NCBI GenBank assembly: GCA_013399875.1
Contig: VXAZ01006775.1
Coordinates: 5,535,288 to 5,599,287, forward strand
Length of the DNA: 64,000 bases
Reading direction: 5' to 3'
DNA from: Gymnorhina tibicen
Lineage: Eukaryota > Chordata > Aves > Passeriformes > Artamidae
The notes under the pieces are model-generated. The model ran no database searches. It saw nothing but the letters and a program-made list of their open reading frames with translations, and was not told the origin of the DNA. How positions within the stretch are numbered: the first letter of the stretch is position 1; each line of letters starts with the position of its first letter. The position numbers and the translations under genes are program-made. Positions 1 through 11,558 of the stretch are shown in pieces.

Positions 1-2200
1 ACTTCAAACAAATCATATTTAACAGACTAACAACAAAAGGTCAGGCAACCTTGCCTTTCACACTAAAGGATAACAACCATTCTCCTGGGAGCTGATGGCT
101 GTTCAGTTAGTTAGGACAGAGCTGCTTCACCCAAGAAGTCTTCCTTCCTTGTTATATTTTTAACAGAACTTAATCCTACCAGTTCTTGGATCTAGGGGTG
201 CATCCTGCCTTTGTCCACACTTCATTTCAGGGTAATACCAGAGTATCCACCCTTCTCCTTTTCCCCATGCCTCAGTTTCCACACCAAAGAAGCCCAGACC
301 CAAAGGACATACAAGAGAATTGTCATCCTCCAGCAAGACTTCAAACTGGACAGCATCCCACTGTCTCTGAGGTGTCCTCGATAGAGACCTACTTTCAGGG
401 AACTTCTTCAGGAGAAATGAGATGAAATAGGTCATTCTGTGCCTCACCTAACTCTCTGACTCTGAGCTAGGACACAGATAGTTCAATTCCTGTGTTGGAT
501 ATCATGCCTTTTGGCCGTTTCATTAAAGAGCTAAGCTAGCTGCTTTTCTGCTTAAAGAGTTTATATACTATATATAATTTACATACAATTAACTTAATGT
601 CTCCTAACAAGAAATGGTGCATTTGCACTTTGACTGCAAAAGGTCACACCATAATTTTGACTTAAGACAACTAGGCTACTCTAGCATTAAATCTCATTGA
701 AGATTGATTTATATTAAATATAAGGAAGTTGTTAATCAAACTCCTGTGATGTGGGGGGGTTGGGGGTTTTGTTTGCTTGTTTATTTTCTTGCTGGCTTTT
801 TTGTTGGTGTTGACTGATTGTTGTTGTTGTGTTGTGGGTTTTATTTCATCAGAGAACCTGTTGCCAAGAATGATTCATTTATCATGAGATCTTTAGAGCA
901 GCAGTGTCTCATTTCTAGTCCTTGCCAATCTGCATAAGTCATCTTGCAACTCAGTTGGAGCATGAATCTGTGGGCAATAGGTGCTGTAGTGATGATGTGG
1001 AAAAGAAGAATGTATTGGGCATGCTCAGTGAGTGTTTTTCGCGCAACTGTGAGCAAACAAATCAGGCAAGAGACTTGATTAAACAGCACAAGTGTGCACT
1101 GCAAAACAAATTATGATAAATTGCTAGTATTGATTACTTTTAACCAGAAGGATGAGATTGTCTGGTGTTTAAATTTAGGAATGCAGCCAAAAGATACCTT
1201 GACCTCACCTCTGCACTGGGAACCAATACAAAATTAATTGGAGCTGTCGTTCAGGTAGAAGTCACAATTATGTGACAGTTGATTTATTAATTTAAGAGCT
1301 AGCTACAAACCAGATGCATTCTCCACTTGTACATGCTTTTTACAGTTTAGTTTGTTAATGCAGAAAAACCTCCAAGATGTTGATAGTCTTTGTTTAGTGC
1401 CTGTAATACAATACATTTTCATTTGAATTAATGCACTTCTGGTCAGCAATAAACAGATTTAACTTGGCTTTGTGATCACATTTTCCCTTTTTTTAATTCT
1501 GTTTTTATTTTGCTAAGTTGCTTGTGCTGCTGAATTCATAAGCACGTAACCAACTGGGACTTGGAGTCCTTTCATAGTGTGGCATTTGCAACAGTCATCT
1601 GAATTTGCAAATACGGTGTCTTCTGGTACTGTTAATATCACAGATATGTTGCACACTAAACAAAGCATATATTCCCCTGAATTCTCAGGACTACTGAGCA
1701 GCTGTTTCTTTCCTGGTTTTGTCAAAAGAACTGATCTCTTGTGACTGCTGGCTAACTGCTTGGTCAGTGTGGACAGAGAAACTTCAGTGTGGGTGGCAGA
1801 GTTTACTCTAAATCTTTTCCACATGCATGTATGCAAATACACACACCTAACGTTGCATCCAAGGGAAAAATTTGTTTTGTCCCAAAGTAATTTCAGTCAT
1901 TCATAACAGAATGCAGTGGCTCTGCCTTCAGATCAAGAGAGTTTCTGGACCTCCACAAATCACATTTTTCCTCATGATTATAGAAAAAGAAACTAAAAAT
2001 AAAACCCCAAAACCAAAGCAAATCCCGCTTTGAAATAAATGAATGTAAAAGGGATCCCACCCTAAAAGTCAGTTCAATAGATATCTATAACCAATTGTAA
2101 AATTCGAGCTGGAAAAAAACATGTCAAAAGAGCATTAAAAGATGGTAAATATTTTCCACCTTCTTTGTCTCAACTCAGTCTTGTGCTATAATGTACAAAC
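1..2200. other. AT-rich non-coding stretch, no gene recognised
   Basis: I see no recognisable gene. Both strands are open at about 160-447 (95 codons on the minus strand, 79 on the plus strand), in DNA somewhat richer in G+C than its surroundings. Neither translation resembles a family I know, and two opposed open frames over one segment argue for chance. A 109-codon minus-strand frame at 1513-1842 is likewise unrecognised. The plus strand has a good 3' splice-like sequence ending near 176, a pyrimidine tract followed by TTTTTAACAG, with no convincing exon behind it. Apart from the G/T-rich tract listed separately, the rest is plain AT-rich sequence. Confidence 0.6.
750..840. repeat. G/T-rich low-complexity tract
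   Basis: The plus strand is almost entirely G and T. It has a run of seven G (753-759) and one of five G (762-766), followed by T-rich sequence with GTT repeats near 820-835. It is low-complexity DNA with no coding content. The paired G runs could stack with other strands, but there are only two, so an intramolecular four-run G-quadruplex is not supported. Confidence 0.7.
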
Positions 2201-2610
2201 ATTGAATCACAGAATCATACTGTGAAAGGAAAAGACCTTTTAGATCATCACCAACCCTTAACCGAGCTCTGCCAAGCCCACCACTAAACCATGTCCCCAA
2301 GTACCACATCAACACATCTTTTAAATACTCCAGGGATGATGACTTAACCACTTGCTTGGGCTTCCAGTGTTTGACCTCTTCCACTAAGAAATTTTTCCTA
2401 ATATCCAATCTAAACCTTTCCTGGTGCAACTTGAGGCAGTTCCCTCTTGTCTTGTCACTTGTTATCTGAGAGAAGAGACCAGTCCCCACCTGGCTACAGC
2501 CTCCTTTCAGGTCCTTGTAGAGAGAGGTAACGTCTCCCCTCAGCCTCCTTTTCTCCAGGCTAAACAAACCCAGTTCCCTGAGCTGCTTCTCATAAAACTT
2601 GTTCTCTCTC
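2201..2610 (-). mobile_element. CR1 LINE fragment (3' end, ORF2 C-terminus), minus strand
   Basis: This is a 5'-truncated CR1 retrotransposon lying on the minus strand, so its 3' end is at the left. The tail is the degraded octamer sequence at 2205-2221. Reading leftward on the minus strand, the open frame 2175-2567 carries the C-terminal part of the CR1 ORF2 polyprotein, with FSLEKRRLRGD near its start and later RFRLDIRKNF. These are hallmark CR1 strings just before the 3' untranslated region. It has no upstream reverse transcriptase core or endonuclease, so it is inactive. The right edge, near GTTCTCTCTC, is the 5' truncation point. Identification is firm; the subfamily is not determined. 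Confidence 0.93.
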
Positions 2611-5600
2611 CATAATGTATCACTTTACATAATTTAATATCTGAATACTAAAAAAACCTCAACAAAATTAATGCTACTCCTTGAAACCTACACAATTTCT
2701 ACCCCTTTTTCTGCCACTGTACCTCCCCTATTAAAATGTACCACATTTATATGTGCTAAGAAATAATTCAGACTTTCAAAACATATGTCCTTACCTTTCA
2801 ATATGGGGATGGTGTTGGTTGGGGGCTTTTTTTCTTCTTTTATCCACTTCTTTCCCCTGCTCCCTTTTTCTCTTTTCACTTGTGGGTCTACTGAAAGTAG
2901 AGCTTGGCAATTACAGTGCTAAAAGTTGTAGTAATGCAGTATTCAGCCCTGTTCTACTGATAATTTTAAGGTTCAATCTCTTGAGAATTTTCAGGGTTAG
3001 CAATACACTTTCTGAGCTGGGAATTTCAGCTTTTCAGCCACATCAAGTGCTATGCAGCATTTATTTAGAAACCTGGCAGATGATGAAATATTGAACCTTA
3101 AAACAGTAGTGACATTTTGATTTATATTAGAAAGGACTGATCCTTTTCCGTTTCCCATTCCTCCTCACCAGCATCTTTCAGTTGACTTCTCTATTTACAC
3201 CAGAAAGATAGACTAAAATCTGGCGTAAATGGTTTTAAGTGTTTTCTACAGGATTTTTAAAACATCTTTTTTTTTTTTGTTGTTCTCATGAACAGTATAG
3301 TTAGATGCAGGATATCAAGGTAGACTGGATTTTGTAGGCATACAAATACAAATTATTTTTCTAATACATCTTTAAAAGACTCAATAAAAATATTATAAAC
3401 CAGATTTTATATAAAAAGCGAATTACAGGATGGCATTATAAAGCTTTTTACTGGAAGAATTTTGGTCTGGCCAGCGAAATTCACTGGGCCATTTCAAATT
3501 TGTTGCAATTAAACTTTTATGTCATCACATAACATTGTCTTCTGTATAAAGAGACAGATCTGTTAAAACAGTTTAAGCTGTCATTAAGTTGTCATTTTAT
3601 TATTATATCTAATAATTTTGTGAGGGTTTAAGTCTTAGATCAAGGCAAAAATTTGCTATTTAGAAGATTTTTTCCTAAATTCATATATCCCAAGGTACTT
3701 TTGAGCTCCTTTGAAGACTTAGTACACATATTCCCAAATTTCTCTATTTGCAAGTGGGATGGAAAAAAAATTCCAATCTGACATTAAAAGGGAGGAAAAA
3801 TACTTGAAGACAGCCCTCCAGTTCACTTCCACATCTTTTGATGTAGAGTTAATTGTATATTTTCATCTGTTGGACATGTGACTTCACCTTCATAGATTTA
3901 TATTTGTCTTCCCATCTAAGTCTCTTCAATCTGTCCAAAGTGTTCATAGGGCTCATTGCCTGTTGGGGTCTTTACCACCACAATTAATAAAAAAATTGTT
4001 CACTTTGTCTCTATGAATGTGAAATACTGAGCAAGATTACAGCCTATGTAGCAGGATAAAATTTATTGTAGTAGGACAAAACTCATTTATGGTGAATGTC
4101 TCACATCTTGGCTTGATTAAATGCATTTCAAAAAGAACAATGATTTCCTATTGATTCACTGTTTGCAAACATAATTATAGTAGCAACTAGGAAGAATCTG
4201 ATGCCAAATAAATTGTTCTGATAACTCTGAGGGAAAGATACATAAGATGAACTATCAGCATTGTTAAAAGCAGAGATGTGTATCAGAGTTCCCGTTTCAG
4301 TAATATTAACATTAATAGACTACAGCAAATGCACTCTTATTTGCCCAAACAGAAAAGTGAATACAATTCTGGCCTTTCATACTGAGTTTCAGTCTTTTAT
4401 GAATCCAGATCATCTTTGATAGCATCTTATCTAACATCTAAATCTTTGCTGTTGCTGTTATTTTCAAGGTTAAATAATGCCTTCCACATGCCCTGTCTCT
4501 TTTGATCCTTGTTCATCTTCAAATTTGTTTGTTTTTTAAACCTTCTTATTGTGCAGAAAATTGTGTTGCTGATGAGGTCTGGTACATGCCATCATCTGTG
4601 GGCACATGGCAGAACCAGTCAACGATGGCAAACTCCAGAGCAAGTGGCATAATAGAGTTTTAGCACATAACTTTGAATTACTTTGTCAAAAATCGATTTG
4701 AGAAAGTCAGCCACAGTGTGAGTTCCAGAGAGTTTTGAAATATTAAATCATTTTCACACTCTCTTATATAAAGCTAGAGTCCTCTGTCAGTGGCATTTAA
4801 CAAACATTAAGAGGCAGTTCATTCCCTGGAATGATGGCAAGGAAGGGTCATTTGGACCAAAATATCAAAACAGGTCTCATTCATGCAACATTATAATTGC
4901 ATGCTTGTAGTCCTTTCTTATAATCTCTTGAGCACAGAGGGGTCTCAGAAAAAATAATTGAAATCTGTAGAAGCACAATGCTGAACTGAATAATACTGGT
5001 ATAAAAACCATTTAATAAAGAGGAGGGTCAGATCCATTCAAGGAGGCTTTGAACATTTTTAGCAGTGAAAACTCAGTAGTCTCTATGGACAGAGATAATC
5101 ATCAGAAATGGCAGAGGTCTTGAGAACTGTTTACTTGTTTTACGTATTTCATGTGGGTTTGTGCAATTATATGTTATAATGTAAGGCAAGGTCTCTGCCC
5201 TGAGGTCTATGCCATCTGCTTTTCCTGTGTTTGTTCATGGGAACATCTGAACTGTCTCCTCCAGCAGCCAATGCCAGGGAAAAGTGCGTACGGGCTGACC
5301 TTCAGCTGTGCTCCACTCATTATTTCCTCTCCCATTTTTGTCCCTGCCATTTACTGAAGTACCAGACATCATCTGGATGCTCCAGGCAGATTGCAGCCAA
5401 ATAGGGTAGGTGAAGATACTAGCAATGTCATTTCTCAGAATTGCCATTTTCCACATTTTGGATGAAATGTTGGAAGATTAATGACTTTGATTTGAAAATA
5501 TTCCAGTGTTGTTTACAAAACAGGGTCTCAGTATAAGTGCTGCAGTACATGGCACCTCTTGTGGGTTCCACAATATTGGATCCCTTTCCCTTCTGAGAGT

Positions 5601-5989
5601 CTAAGAATAGCTGTCTTTAGATAAGTGATCAAATACAGAGACAATTAGAGTAAACAGTCACCACATATTTTTTATTTTATTTTATATATTTGAATTTGTT
5701 GCAATACTCCTGGAGTGACGGACTGGCACTTCAGATTTGTCCGAGTCTGATAAACCCTGTCCAGGTTCTTTTAGAAATTGTACCCATAGTAGGCATAATG
5801 TTTAATATCAAATTTATTTATTTAAAGGTAGCTGTTGTTGCACAGGACTTCTGATTTATCAAGAATGATAAATTTTTGTTTCATAACATAATACAAATGT
5901 AAGTTACGGTTAGAAAAATATATATAACAATAGCAAATCACAGTTTGATCATAATACCAACGTGATTCCCATTACTAGTCTCTGTTACC
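2611..5989. other. AT-rich non-coding stretch, no gene recognised
   Basis: There is no repeat I can name and no convincing open frame. Frames of 113 codons (plus, 2753-3094) and 73 codons (minus, 5235-5456) resemble nothing I know. The segment near 3410-3600 has homeodomain-type ATTA/TAAT cores and several retained CpGs in AT-rich DNA, which is a mild hint of constraint and nothing more. A TTTTA-rich microsatellite near 5.67 kb is listed separately. Confidence 0.55.
5668..5692. repeat. Short TTTTA-type microsatellite
   Basis: A short T/A tract of imperfect TTTTA units runs into TATATATT. It is simple-sequence DNA with no coding content. Confidence 0.6.
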
Positions 5990-6312
5990 TACTCACCATT
6001 ACAATGCTGGGTGTCCCCAGTCACTAGGAAGGAATATGTGGATTGAAGCCAGCCCAAGTTCATCGTTCTCCCTGAAACTCCCCTGCTGGTTGTTCAGCCT
6101 CCGTACTCTGTTCCGAGCCACATATTCACTCCTGCCGTGTTGGTCTGGCCAGTTTATGGAGACATTCACACTTATTAACTCAAGTAGAAACACCACCAGC
6201 TGATCCAGCCAACTGCCAACAGATATCCAACTTAAAAAAAGGACACTCTTTAGTCCTCCCCATGCTGGCACAAATCCAGCCTCTTCACAACAGCTGTGAT
6301 CATCCACACGGC
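5990..6312. other. Unclassified GC-richer block beside a CR1 fragment
   Basis: This block is visibly richer in G+C than the AT-rich DNA to its left and directly adjoins a CR1 piece that has lost its 3' end. A 112-codon minus-strand frame (5999-6337) crosses from the CR1 into the block and matches no protein I recognise. The abrupt composition change and the position suggest an older transposable element, perhaps part of an LTR. I cannot see terminal TG/CA ends, a polyadenylation signal or a target-site duplication that would prove it. It could also be unique DNA exposed by a deletion in the CR1. Confidence 0.3.
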
Positions 6313-6620
6313 TAAATCCTGTCCCTAAGCACCACATCTACACATTTTTTAAACACTTCCAGGAACAGTGACATCACTTCTGTGGGTAGTCTGTTCCAAC
6401 ACCTGGACACCCTTTCACAGTGAAGAAATTTTTCATAATATCAAATCTAAACGTCCCCTAATACAACTTGAGGCCTTTTTCTCTTGTCTTATTTCTTGTT
6501 ACTTCATAGAAAAGACCAACCCCCACCTGTCTACAACCTCATTTCCAATCCCCTCTGAGCCTCCTTTTCTCCAGACCAAGCACCCCCATCCCTCAGCTGC
6601 TCCTCATAAGGCTTGTGCTG
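6313..6620 (-). mobile_element. CR1 LINE fragment lacking its 3' tail, minus strand
   Basis: On the plus strand the order of landmarks is that of an antisense CR1 3' region: CTAAATCCTGTCCCTAAG, then GTGAAGAAATTTTTC, then CAACTTGAGGCC, then GAGCCTCCTTTTCTCCAGAC. The equivalent blocks occur in the same order in the fragment at 2201-2610. Unlike most CR1 copies, this one lacks the terminal octamers and about 80-100 bases of 3' end, since its left edge abuts an unrelated GC-richer block. Its right edge (the 5' truncation point) coincides with a perfect 13-base inverted repeat. It is non-functional. Confidence 0.88.
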
Positions 6621-6633
6621 CAAGCCTTATGAG
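6603..6633. repeat. Perfect 13-bp inverted repeat at a CR1 breakpoint
   Basis: CTCATAAGGCTTG at 6603-6615 and CAAGCCTTATGAG at 6621-6633 are exact reverse complements, separated by five bases (TGCTG). The left arm is CR1 sequence; the right arm is its inverted copy and does not continue the CR1. A fold-back like this at a 5' truncation point fits a snap-back or template-switch event during insertion, which is an inference. Confidence 0.85.
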
Positions 6634-7493
6634 ATGCCATTTGTCCTGGAATCTCAGAATATTTTAAAAAGATGGCAAGCATCCCTATCTTCCATGGTCT
6701 GTCCTGCACTGTTGATGGTACTTTGGCTTGAAAAATGTGGATAATAATCCTATAATCTAATAATGGACATTCCTATTAAAATTTCACACTGATCACTAAA
6801 AATTTGACAGCTGGTGCATATGGATTTTTTTAAAGCTTTTATCTTTTTAGTGGGAAGTATCATCAAGATGAAATCTTGTCGTGTTAAATTTTTAATTAAT
6901 TTTTTATAAATAAATTTATATTCACTTGCAACTTCCTGATACAACCAAAATAAACACTTGAGCCTTCACAATAATTTTGTTTTAGAGCTTTAATAATTGA
7001 TAAGAATAATTTATAAGAGCTTGAAATCCATTATTACAACTCTGCTAAGTATAAGTAGAATAGAAAATACATTTAGATATTATCTTTAAATATTTTTATT
7101 CTTTTTGCTAATTGAAAAATAAAGATTTGAAGCTTTTCTATTTAGTTTCAGAGATGAAGGAGATTGTGTGTAAAATTCCACCAGTAACTGCTTGGCCTGT
7201 GATCCTATAGTGTCTTTAAATGTAAGATTTCTAATACTGTAGGGAAACAAGTTAAAAAGAAAACCTCAGTAAAAGGAGAAGAAAACCTATGCTTCATGTC
7301 TTCATCCTTAATAAATGTACTACTTCAGAGAGTATCTTCTGGGGACCTGCTGACAGTTTTTATGTGAGATAATTGCAGATCAGAATGTATTATTCTGTTA
7401 ACTTCAGCAGAGGGATTTTCTGTTTACTGATGCAGCTGGTAACACAGTCATAATAAAAGGTTATATAAAATTTCTCACTTTACCTTTCTATTT
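6634..7493. other. AT-rich non-coding stretch, nothing recognised
   Basis: This is very AT-rich single-copy sequence with no open frame above 64 codons, no repeat family I recognise and no RNA gene. Confidence 0.6.
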
Positions 7494-7595
7494 TATAGAA
7501 TCATAGAATCATAAAAGGCTTGGGTTGGAAGGGGCCTTAAAAATCGTCTAGTTCCAAACTCCCTGCCAAGGGTGGTGATGCCACCCACTATTTCA
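7494..7595 (-). mobile_element. Short CR1 LINE 3'-end fragment, minus strand
   Basis: Two CR1 tail octamers on the minus strand (TAGAATCATAGAATCAT on the plus strand) are followed by GGTTGGAAGGGGCCTTAAA and CCAAACTCCCTGCCAAGGG. These are the antisense form of the last ~100 bases of CR1. Only the 3' untranslated end is present. This is an extreme 5' truncation with no coding sequence. Confidence 0.93.
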
Positions 7596-9567
7596 GTTCT
7601 TATTTATTTTTTCAAATACTATTTACTTGAATTTCTTCACCCTGTGCATGTACTATGAACTTGTTATCTGCAGATATCTCTGTTTATCAGGCTCATTAAA
7701 AATCTGATGCAGTTAATGATATTTTTTGTGAAATATGTCCCAATTATATCTCAAGTTGATACGGTCCTTTCCATATGTAAATAATATGCAAGGCATAGAT
7801 GGAGAGAACATGCAAGGAAATACCTCTTTTATTTTTGGCAGGACAGGATTTGCCAATCCTTGGCTTATATCCTGTGTCCTGGCTTTAGTACGGCAACATG
7901 GAAAAGCAATCAAGTCTGGTATGAGTATAGAAGAAGATCTAGAATTGAAGCCAAACATGTGTGCCACATGTGTGGTCAGGGTTGAGATAGGATGGCTGAC
8001 TGAAAGTTATAATTGTGATTTATGGAAGTAGTGATCACTGACAACTGTTGCTGAAGTTAATGGGATTGCTGCCATGAATGCATAATGTTCTAAGCAGAAT
8101 GGAACATCCTAAACCCAACCAAAATAAAGATAAGGAATATGAATTTTCTATTTTGATTTTGTGCACTTTTTTTTTTTAGTTGTTTGGTTGTTATTTGGGG
8201 TTTTTTGTTTGGGTTTTTTTTTTTTAATTTGGGTTTTTTATATGCCACCAGTCAACAAGCTGGGGAAATATTTTCATTACTGTTCACATTGCTTTCTGCA
8301 GCTGCAGTACTGAACACCGCTGGGAAAGAAATTGCTGTCCTCTAAGCCACTTTGAATAATGTGAAATAAGCAAGCTGAATGACATTTTGAGCTTTTGCTT
8401 TGCTGTTTCTGAAGTACAGCTATTTTTCCAACATGTCTGGAATGATTAGGAATGGGGTTGTGGAAAAAAGAATGTAATTCTTTCATTTCTGAGAAATTGA
8501 TTTTACTGATTCTTTACATGACACTTAACAACACATTCAGTGGAACTACAGAATGTTAAAGTGAAAATCCTAAAACATTATCAAAATTTCTTTGGTAAGT
8601 CCTTTGTCAGCAAAGTGTTAATGCTACATAGGAAATCAAATTCTTCTTTAAATATTACACTCCCAACTGAGATGTTGCATCCAACTGAATACAGTCCAGA
8701 TATGTGAAGATTTCCAGGGAACTCTAGACAATATTCACAACCAGATGTTCACCTGGCTTTGCTTTGCTTTTCATTTGCTCCCAGAACATGACCAAAAGTT
8801 TGCTGGTGTCAGGGAAAATCTTAACCCATTATGGTAGAAATGTGTGGGAAAATATGCAAGACATTTGCAATCTTTGTTCATATTCAGCTATGCATTTGTA
8901 ACTGCTAAGAGAATCGGTTACCAAAAATATGCTTGCACTTGTAATCCATGGGCTTCATACTTTGTTCTTACTTGTGAGGCTCAGTGGAAGGGAATGAAGA
9001 ACTGCATCTTGCATCTGTGCAATGATCTAATCAATGCTGTATGAAGAAAACTGTAAATATATGAGATAAAAATGGCCACGCAGGTTCAGTTGATGGCCAG
9101 TACATGAAGGAAACTTGTGTGTGCACTGAGTACTTACTGACAGTGTATGCAACGTTTGTGAAAAAATATGTCGATGTTGTATCAATGACTCCTGTTGAAT
9201 TGACAGCTTTTCTTTTCTAAATTGCAGTAACCCCATGTTAAGATCCTAAAGCTATTCTTTTGAGACTGTGGTGATTTTGAAGGATAATGGGGGAGTTTCC
9301 CTTATTCTGAACCTCTGAAGATTTAAGTTCACTAAATGCTAACATCTCTATATGTCTTTTTATCAGTTGATAAAGACAATAATCCTGTGATGTCATCCTA
9401 GAGCCATCCTATAGTGTGTCTGAAAAAGCTGGTCAGATCACACCCTGAAAGAACCTACTTTTCCCTACTGATGATAAAAAGAACATCTGGTGACCATTTT
9501 AGGCAGAGAAACATCAGAGACTTTCAGATGTCTAGGATTAAGCAGGATTAATCTCTCCATCAGGAAT
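7596..9567. other. Non-coding stretch, no gene recognised
   Basis: A 98-codon plus-strand frame (7735-8031) and an overlapping 84-codon minus-strand frame match no family I recognise. A 12-base perfect palindrome, CTGCAGCTGCAG, lies at 8296-8307. Near 9.2 kb there is a strong plus-strand 3' splice-like site (pyrimidine-rich, ending TTGCAG at 9227) and, on the minus strand, a GTAAGT donor-like site at 9132-9137. No coding exon is supported by either. Confidence 0.55.
8167..8240. repeat. T-rich / GGGTTTTTT low-complexity tract
   Basis: Runs of T alternate with short G runs (GGGG, GGG) over about 70 bases, making a T/G-rich simple sequence on the plus strand. No gene or transposon boundary is evident. 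Confidence 0.75.
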
Positions 9568-9710
9568 TCATGCCTGGAAGTGTTCAAAAGGCACATGGAT
9601 GTGGCACTTGGGGACACGATTTAGTGATGAACACAGTGTTGCTGGATTAACAGTGGGGCTCTATGATATTAGAGGGCTTTTCCAAAATAAATGATTCTAT
9701 GATTCTATGG
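9568..9710 (+). mobile_element. CR1 LINE 3'-end fragment, plus strand
   Basis: Landmarks in sense order are CCTGGAAGTGTTCAAAAGG, GATGTGGCACTTGGGGACA, then AGAGGGCTTTTCCAA and the tail octamers ATGATTCTATGATTCTATGG. This is the very end of CR1 ORF2 plus its 3' untranslated region. The left edge is the 5' truncation. It carries no intact coding capacity. Confidence 0.93.
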
Positions 9711-11387
9711 TACACTTTACACATATTTAATTGTTTAATAACCTTTAAGCAATTTTAATAGTATTAGAGCTTGTTCTGCACCGGAAGATTTTTTTTGTAT
9801 TTGGTACTCTCTGGAAACTGTTGCTTACAATTACTTTTGTGGACTCAGGGAGCATTGATCTGTTATTTAAATTTGTACAGTGTTTTGTGGACGAAGCTGA
9901 AGTTACAGCAGCTTTTCCCCCTCTGTGACTGAAGAAGTTAAATGAGTACTCAGAGAAAGTAGAGGCACTGAAACATTCTATTACCACAGAGCCCGTCTCC
10001 TTGTGGTATAACAAGGAGCTGACCCTGAAAATTTGGCACAAGTCCATTGCAGCTACTCTGACTAATGCCACAGAAAAATAGAGAATGATGTATTTTTTAT
10101 AGAACACTACTCCAGGGTTATATTGATTTAAACTCGAGGAGGTAAAGAGGATGTGAAATGAGACATACTAGTGACTCAGCATTTTAAATCTCAGCATTTT
10201 AAATAAAGGTGAGAAAGGGAGGAAATGAAAAGAATGAAGTTTTGAGCTACAAGAAAGAAAAAATAGTCAAGGATTTTCCAAAACCTCACCGTTAAGACTA
10301 GATGGGTTTGTTGGAAATCCCATCCAGATCTTTCCATTCATATTTTAACTTGAATTGCCCTTTTCAGAGCACTGGATGAAATTTTGCATTGAGACTTCTG
10401 AGGTTAAGTTGATGACTTCAGTTGCATAAGCTGACTTGGTTAGGGAGAAACTGCAATTATTTGTTTATATAATACTGTATAATCTGAGGTGAGAGAAATT
10501 TGTTTCTCTACTGCAAATGCTGCTAAAATCATAGAAATAAATTTTAGTCTAACACGATAGTTTTACTGATATTCACAAGAGTCTGACTGAAACCTCCTTG
10601 AAATAATGAAAACATTCTTTTTAGATTTTTCTGCCATTTTACTACCTAATGCTGATTCTGATGAAAACATAATTAAAGTGTAACTATGGTTGCTATTTCT
10701 CAAGTTATCAGTCATTAGACTTCTGTGAAAGCAAAAACAGGAAAACAAAAACCAAAACAGAAAAAGAAATGAGAAAAAAATTAAGTCTCTCATTGTATGT
10801 GCATCTATTAATTTATCTGAATACTAATTTTAAGTAACAAGGTTTATTCAGCACTTTGCATATCAAACTGGAAAAAAATCCTAGATCTACAGCTTTCGGA
10901 AAAACTCAGAAGTTTTCCCTTTTATATTGTCAGTGTATTTGAGGCTACCTGCTAACCAACAATTTTTAAAGATTTATGCAAAGAAGAGAAAGATGAGTTA
11001 GGTAGGAAGCAGGTTTTTTTTTCTGTAGAACTGTAGCAACCAATGGGTGAGTGTTCCTCACAAACCTGATATTCTCAAAGTTCTGTTATGTGCCAGAGGT
11101 ATTTCCACATGCTGAAGAACTGTAGATACAATATTTCCTGATCCTGCCTTTCTCCCATTTCCTTAACTGACTTGTCCTAAAGGATGTGTCATCTGTGTTT
11201 GGGCACATGGAATAAATGTCAAGCCTGGGGTAGCCTTTGCAAATGGAAATGTTGACATTTCTAATCAGTGACAGAGAAGAAGGGTGTTTGTTTTCTTTTA
11301 CTGCCAATGAAAATCAAGAATGTAAATAAGAAAAATATAAAGAACTGATTTGAAAACTGAATCTTTCATCCACATACGCATATCACA
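9711..11387. other. Non-coding stretch, no gene recognised
   Basis: A 120-codon minus-strand frame at 9745-10107 is the longest here. It matches nothing I recognise, and its plus-strand counterpart is broken by stops. It is probably chance, although the segment 9740-10085 is a little less AT-rich than its flanks. There is no RNA gene and no recognisable repeat. Confidence 0.5.
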
Positions 11388-11558
11388 GATCATAGAATCA
11401 TGGAAAGACAGAGGTTGGAAGGTACCTTAAAGATCATCTAGTTTCAAACACCCTGCCAAGAGCAGGGGTGCCCTCCATTAGATCAAGTTGGTCAGAGCCC
11501 CGTTCAACCCAGCTTTGAACACCTCAAGAATGTGGCACCCACAGCTTCTCTGCTTAAC
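11388..11558 (-). mobile_element. CR1 LINE 3'-end fragment, minus strand
   Basis: On the plus strand, the tail octamer remnant GATCATAGAATCATGG is followed by GGTTGGAAGGTACCTTAAAG and GATCATCTAGTTTCAAACA. Next come AGATCAAGTTGGTCAGAG and CCCCGTTCAACCCAGC, all antisense CR1 3' sequence. Similarity fades around CTGCTTAACCTGGGAACA, the 5' truncation. It contains only 3' untranslated sequence and the last codons of ORF2. Confidence 0.92.

Noticed and set aside
160..447. 95-codon minus-strand frame in GC-richer sequence as a possible exon
   Set aside because: The opposite strand is also open over the same bases, no family is recognised, and there is no convincing acceptor on the minus strand.
2753..3094. 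113-codon plus-strand frame
   Set aside because: Hydrophobic low-complexity translation of T-rich DNA; no domain, no splice or promoter context.
8296..8307. 12-bp palindrome CTGCAGCTGCAG
   Set aside because: A short isolated palindrome is expected by chance in 64 kb and has no associated element.
9745..10107. 120-codon minus-strand frame
   Set aside because: No recognisable residue pattern or domain; long chance frames occur at this frequency in AT-rich DNA on one strand.
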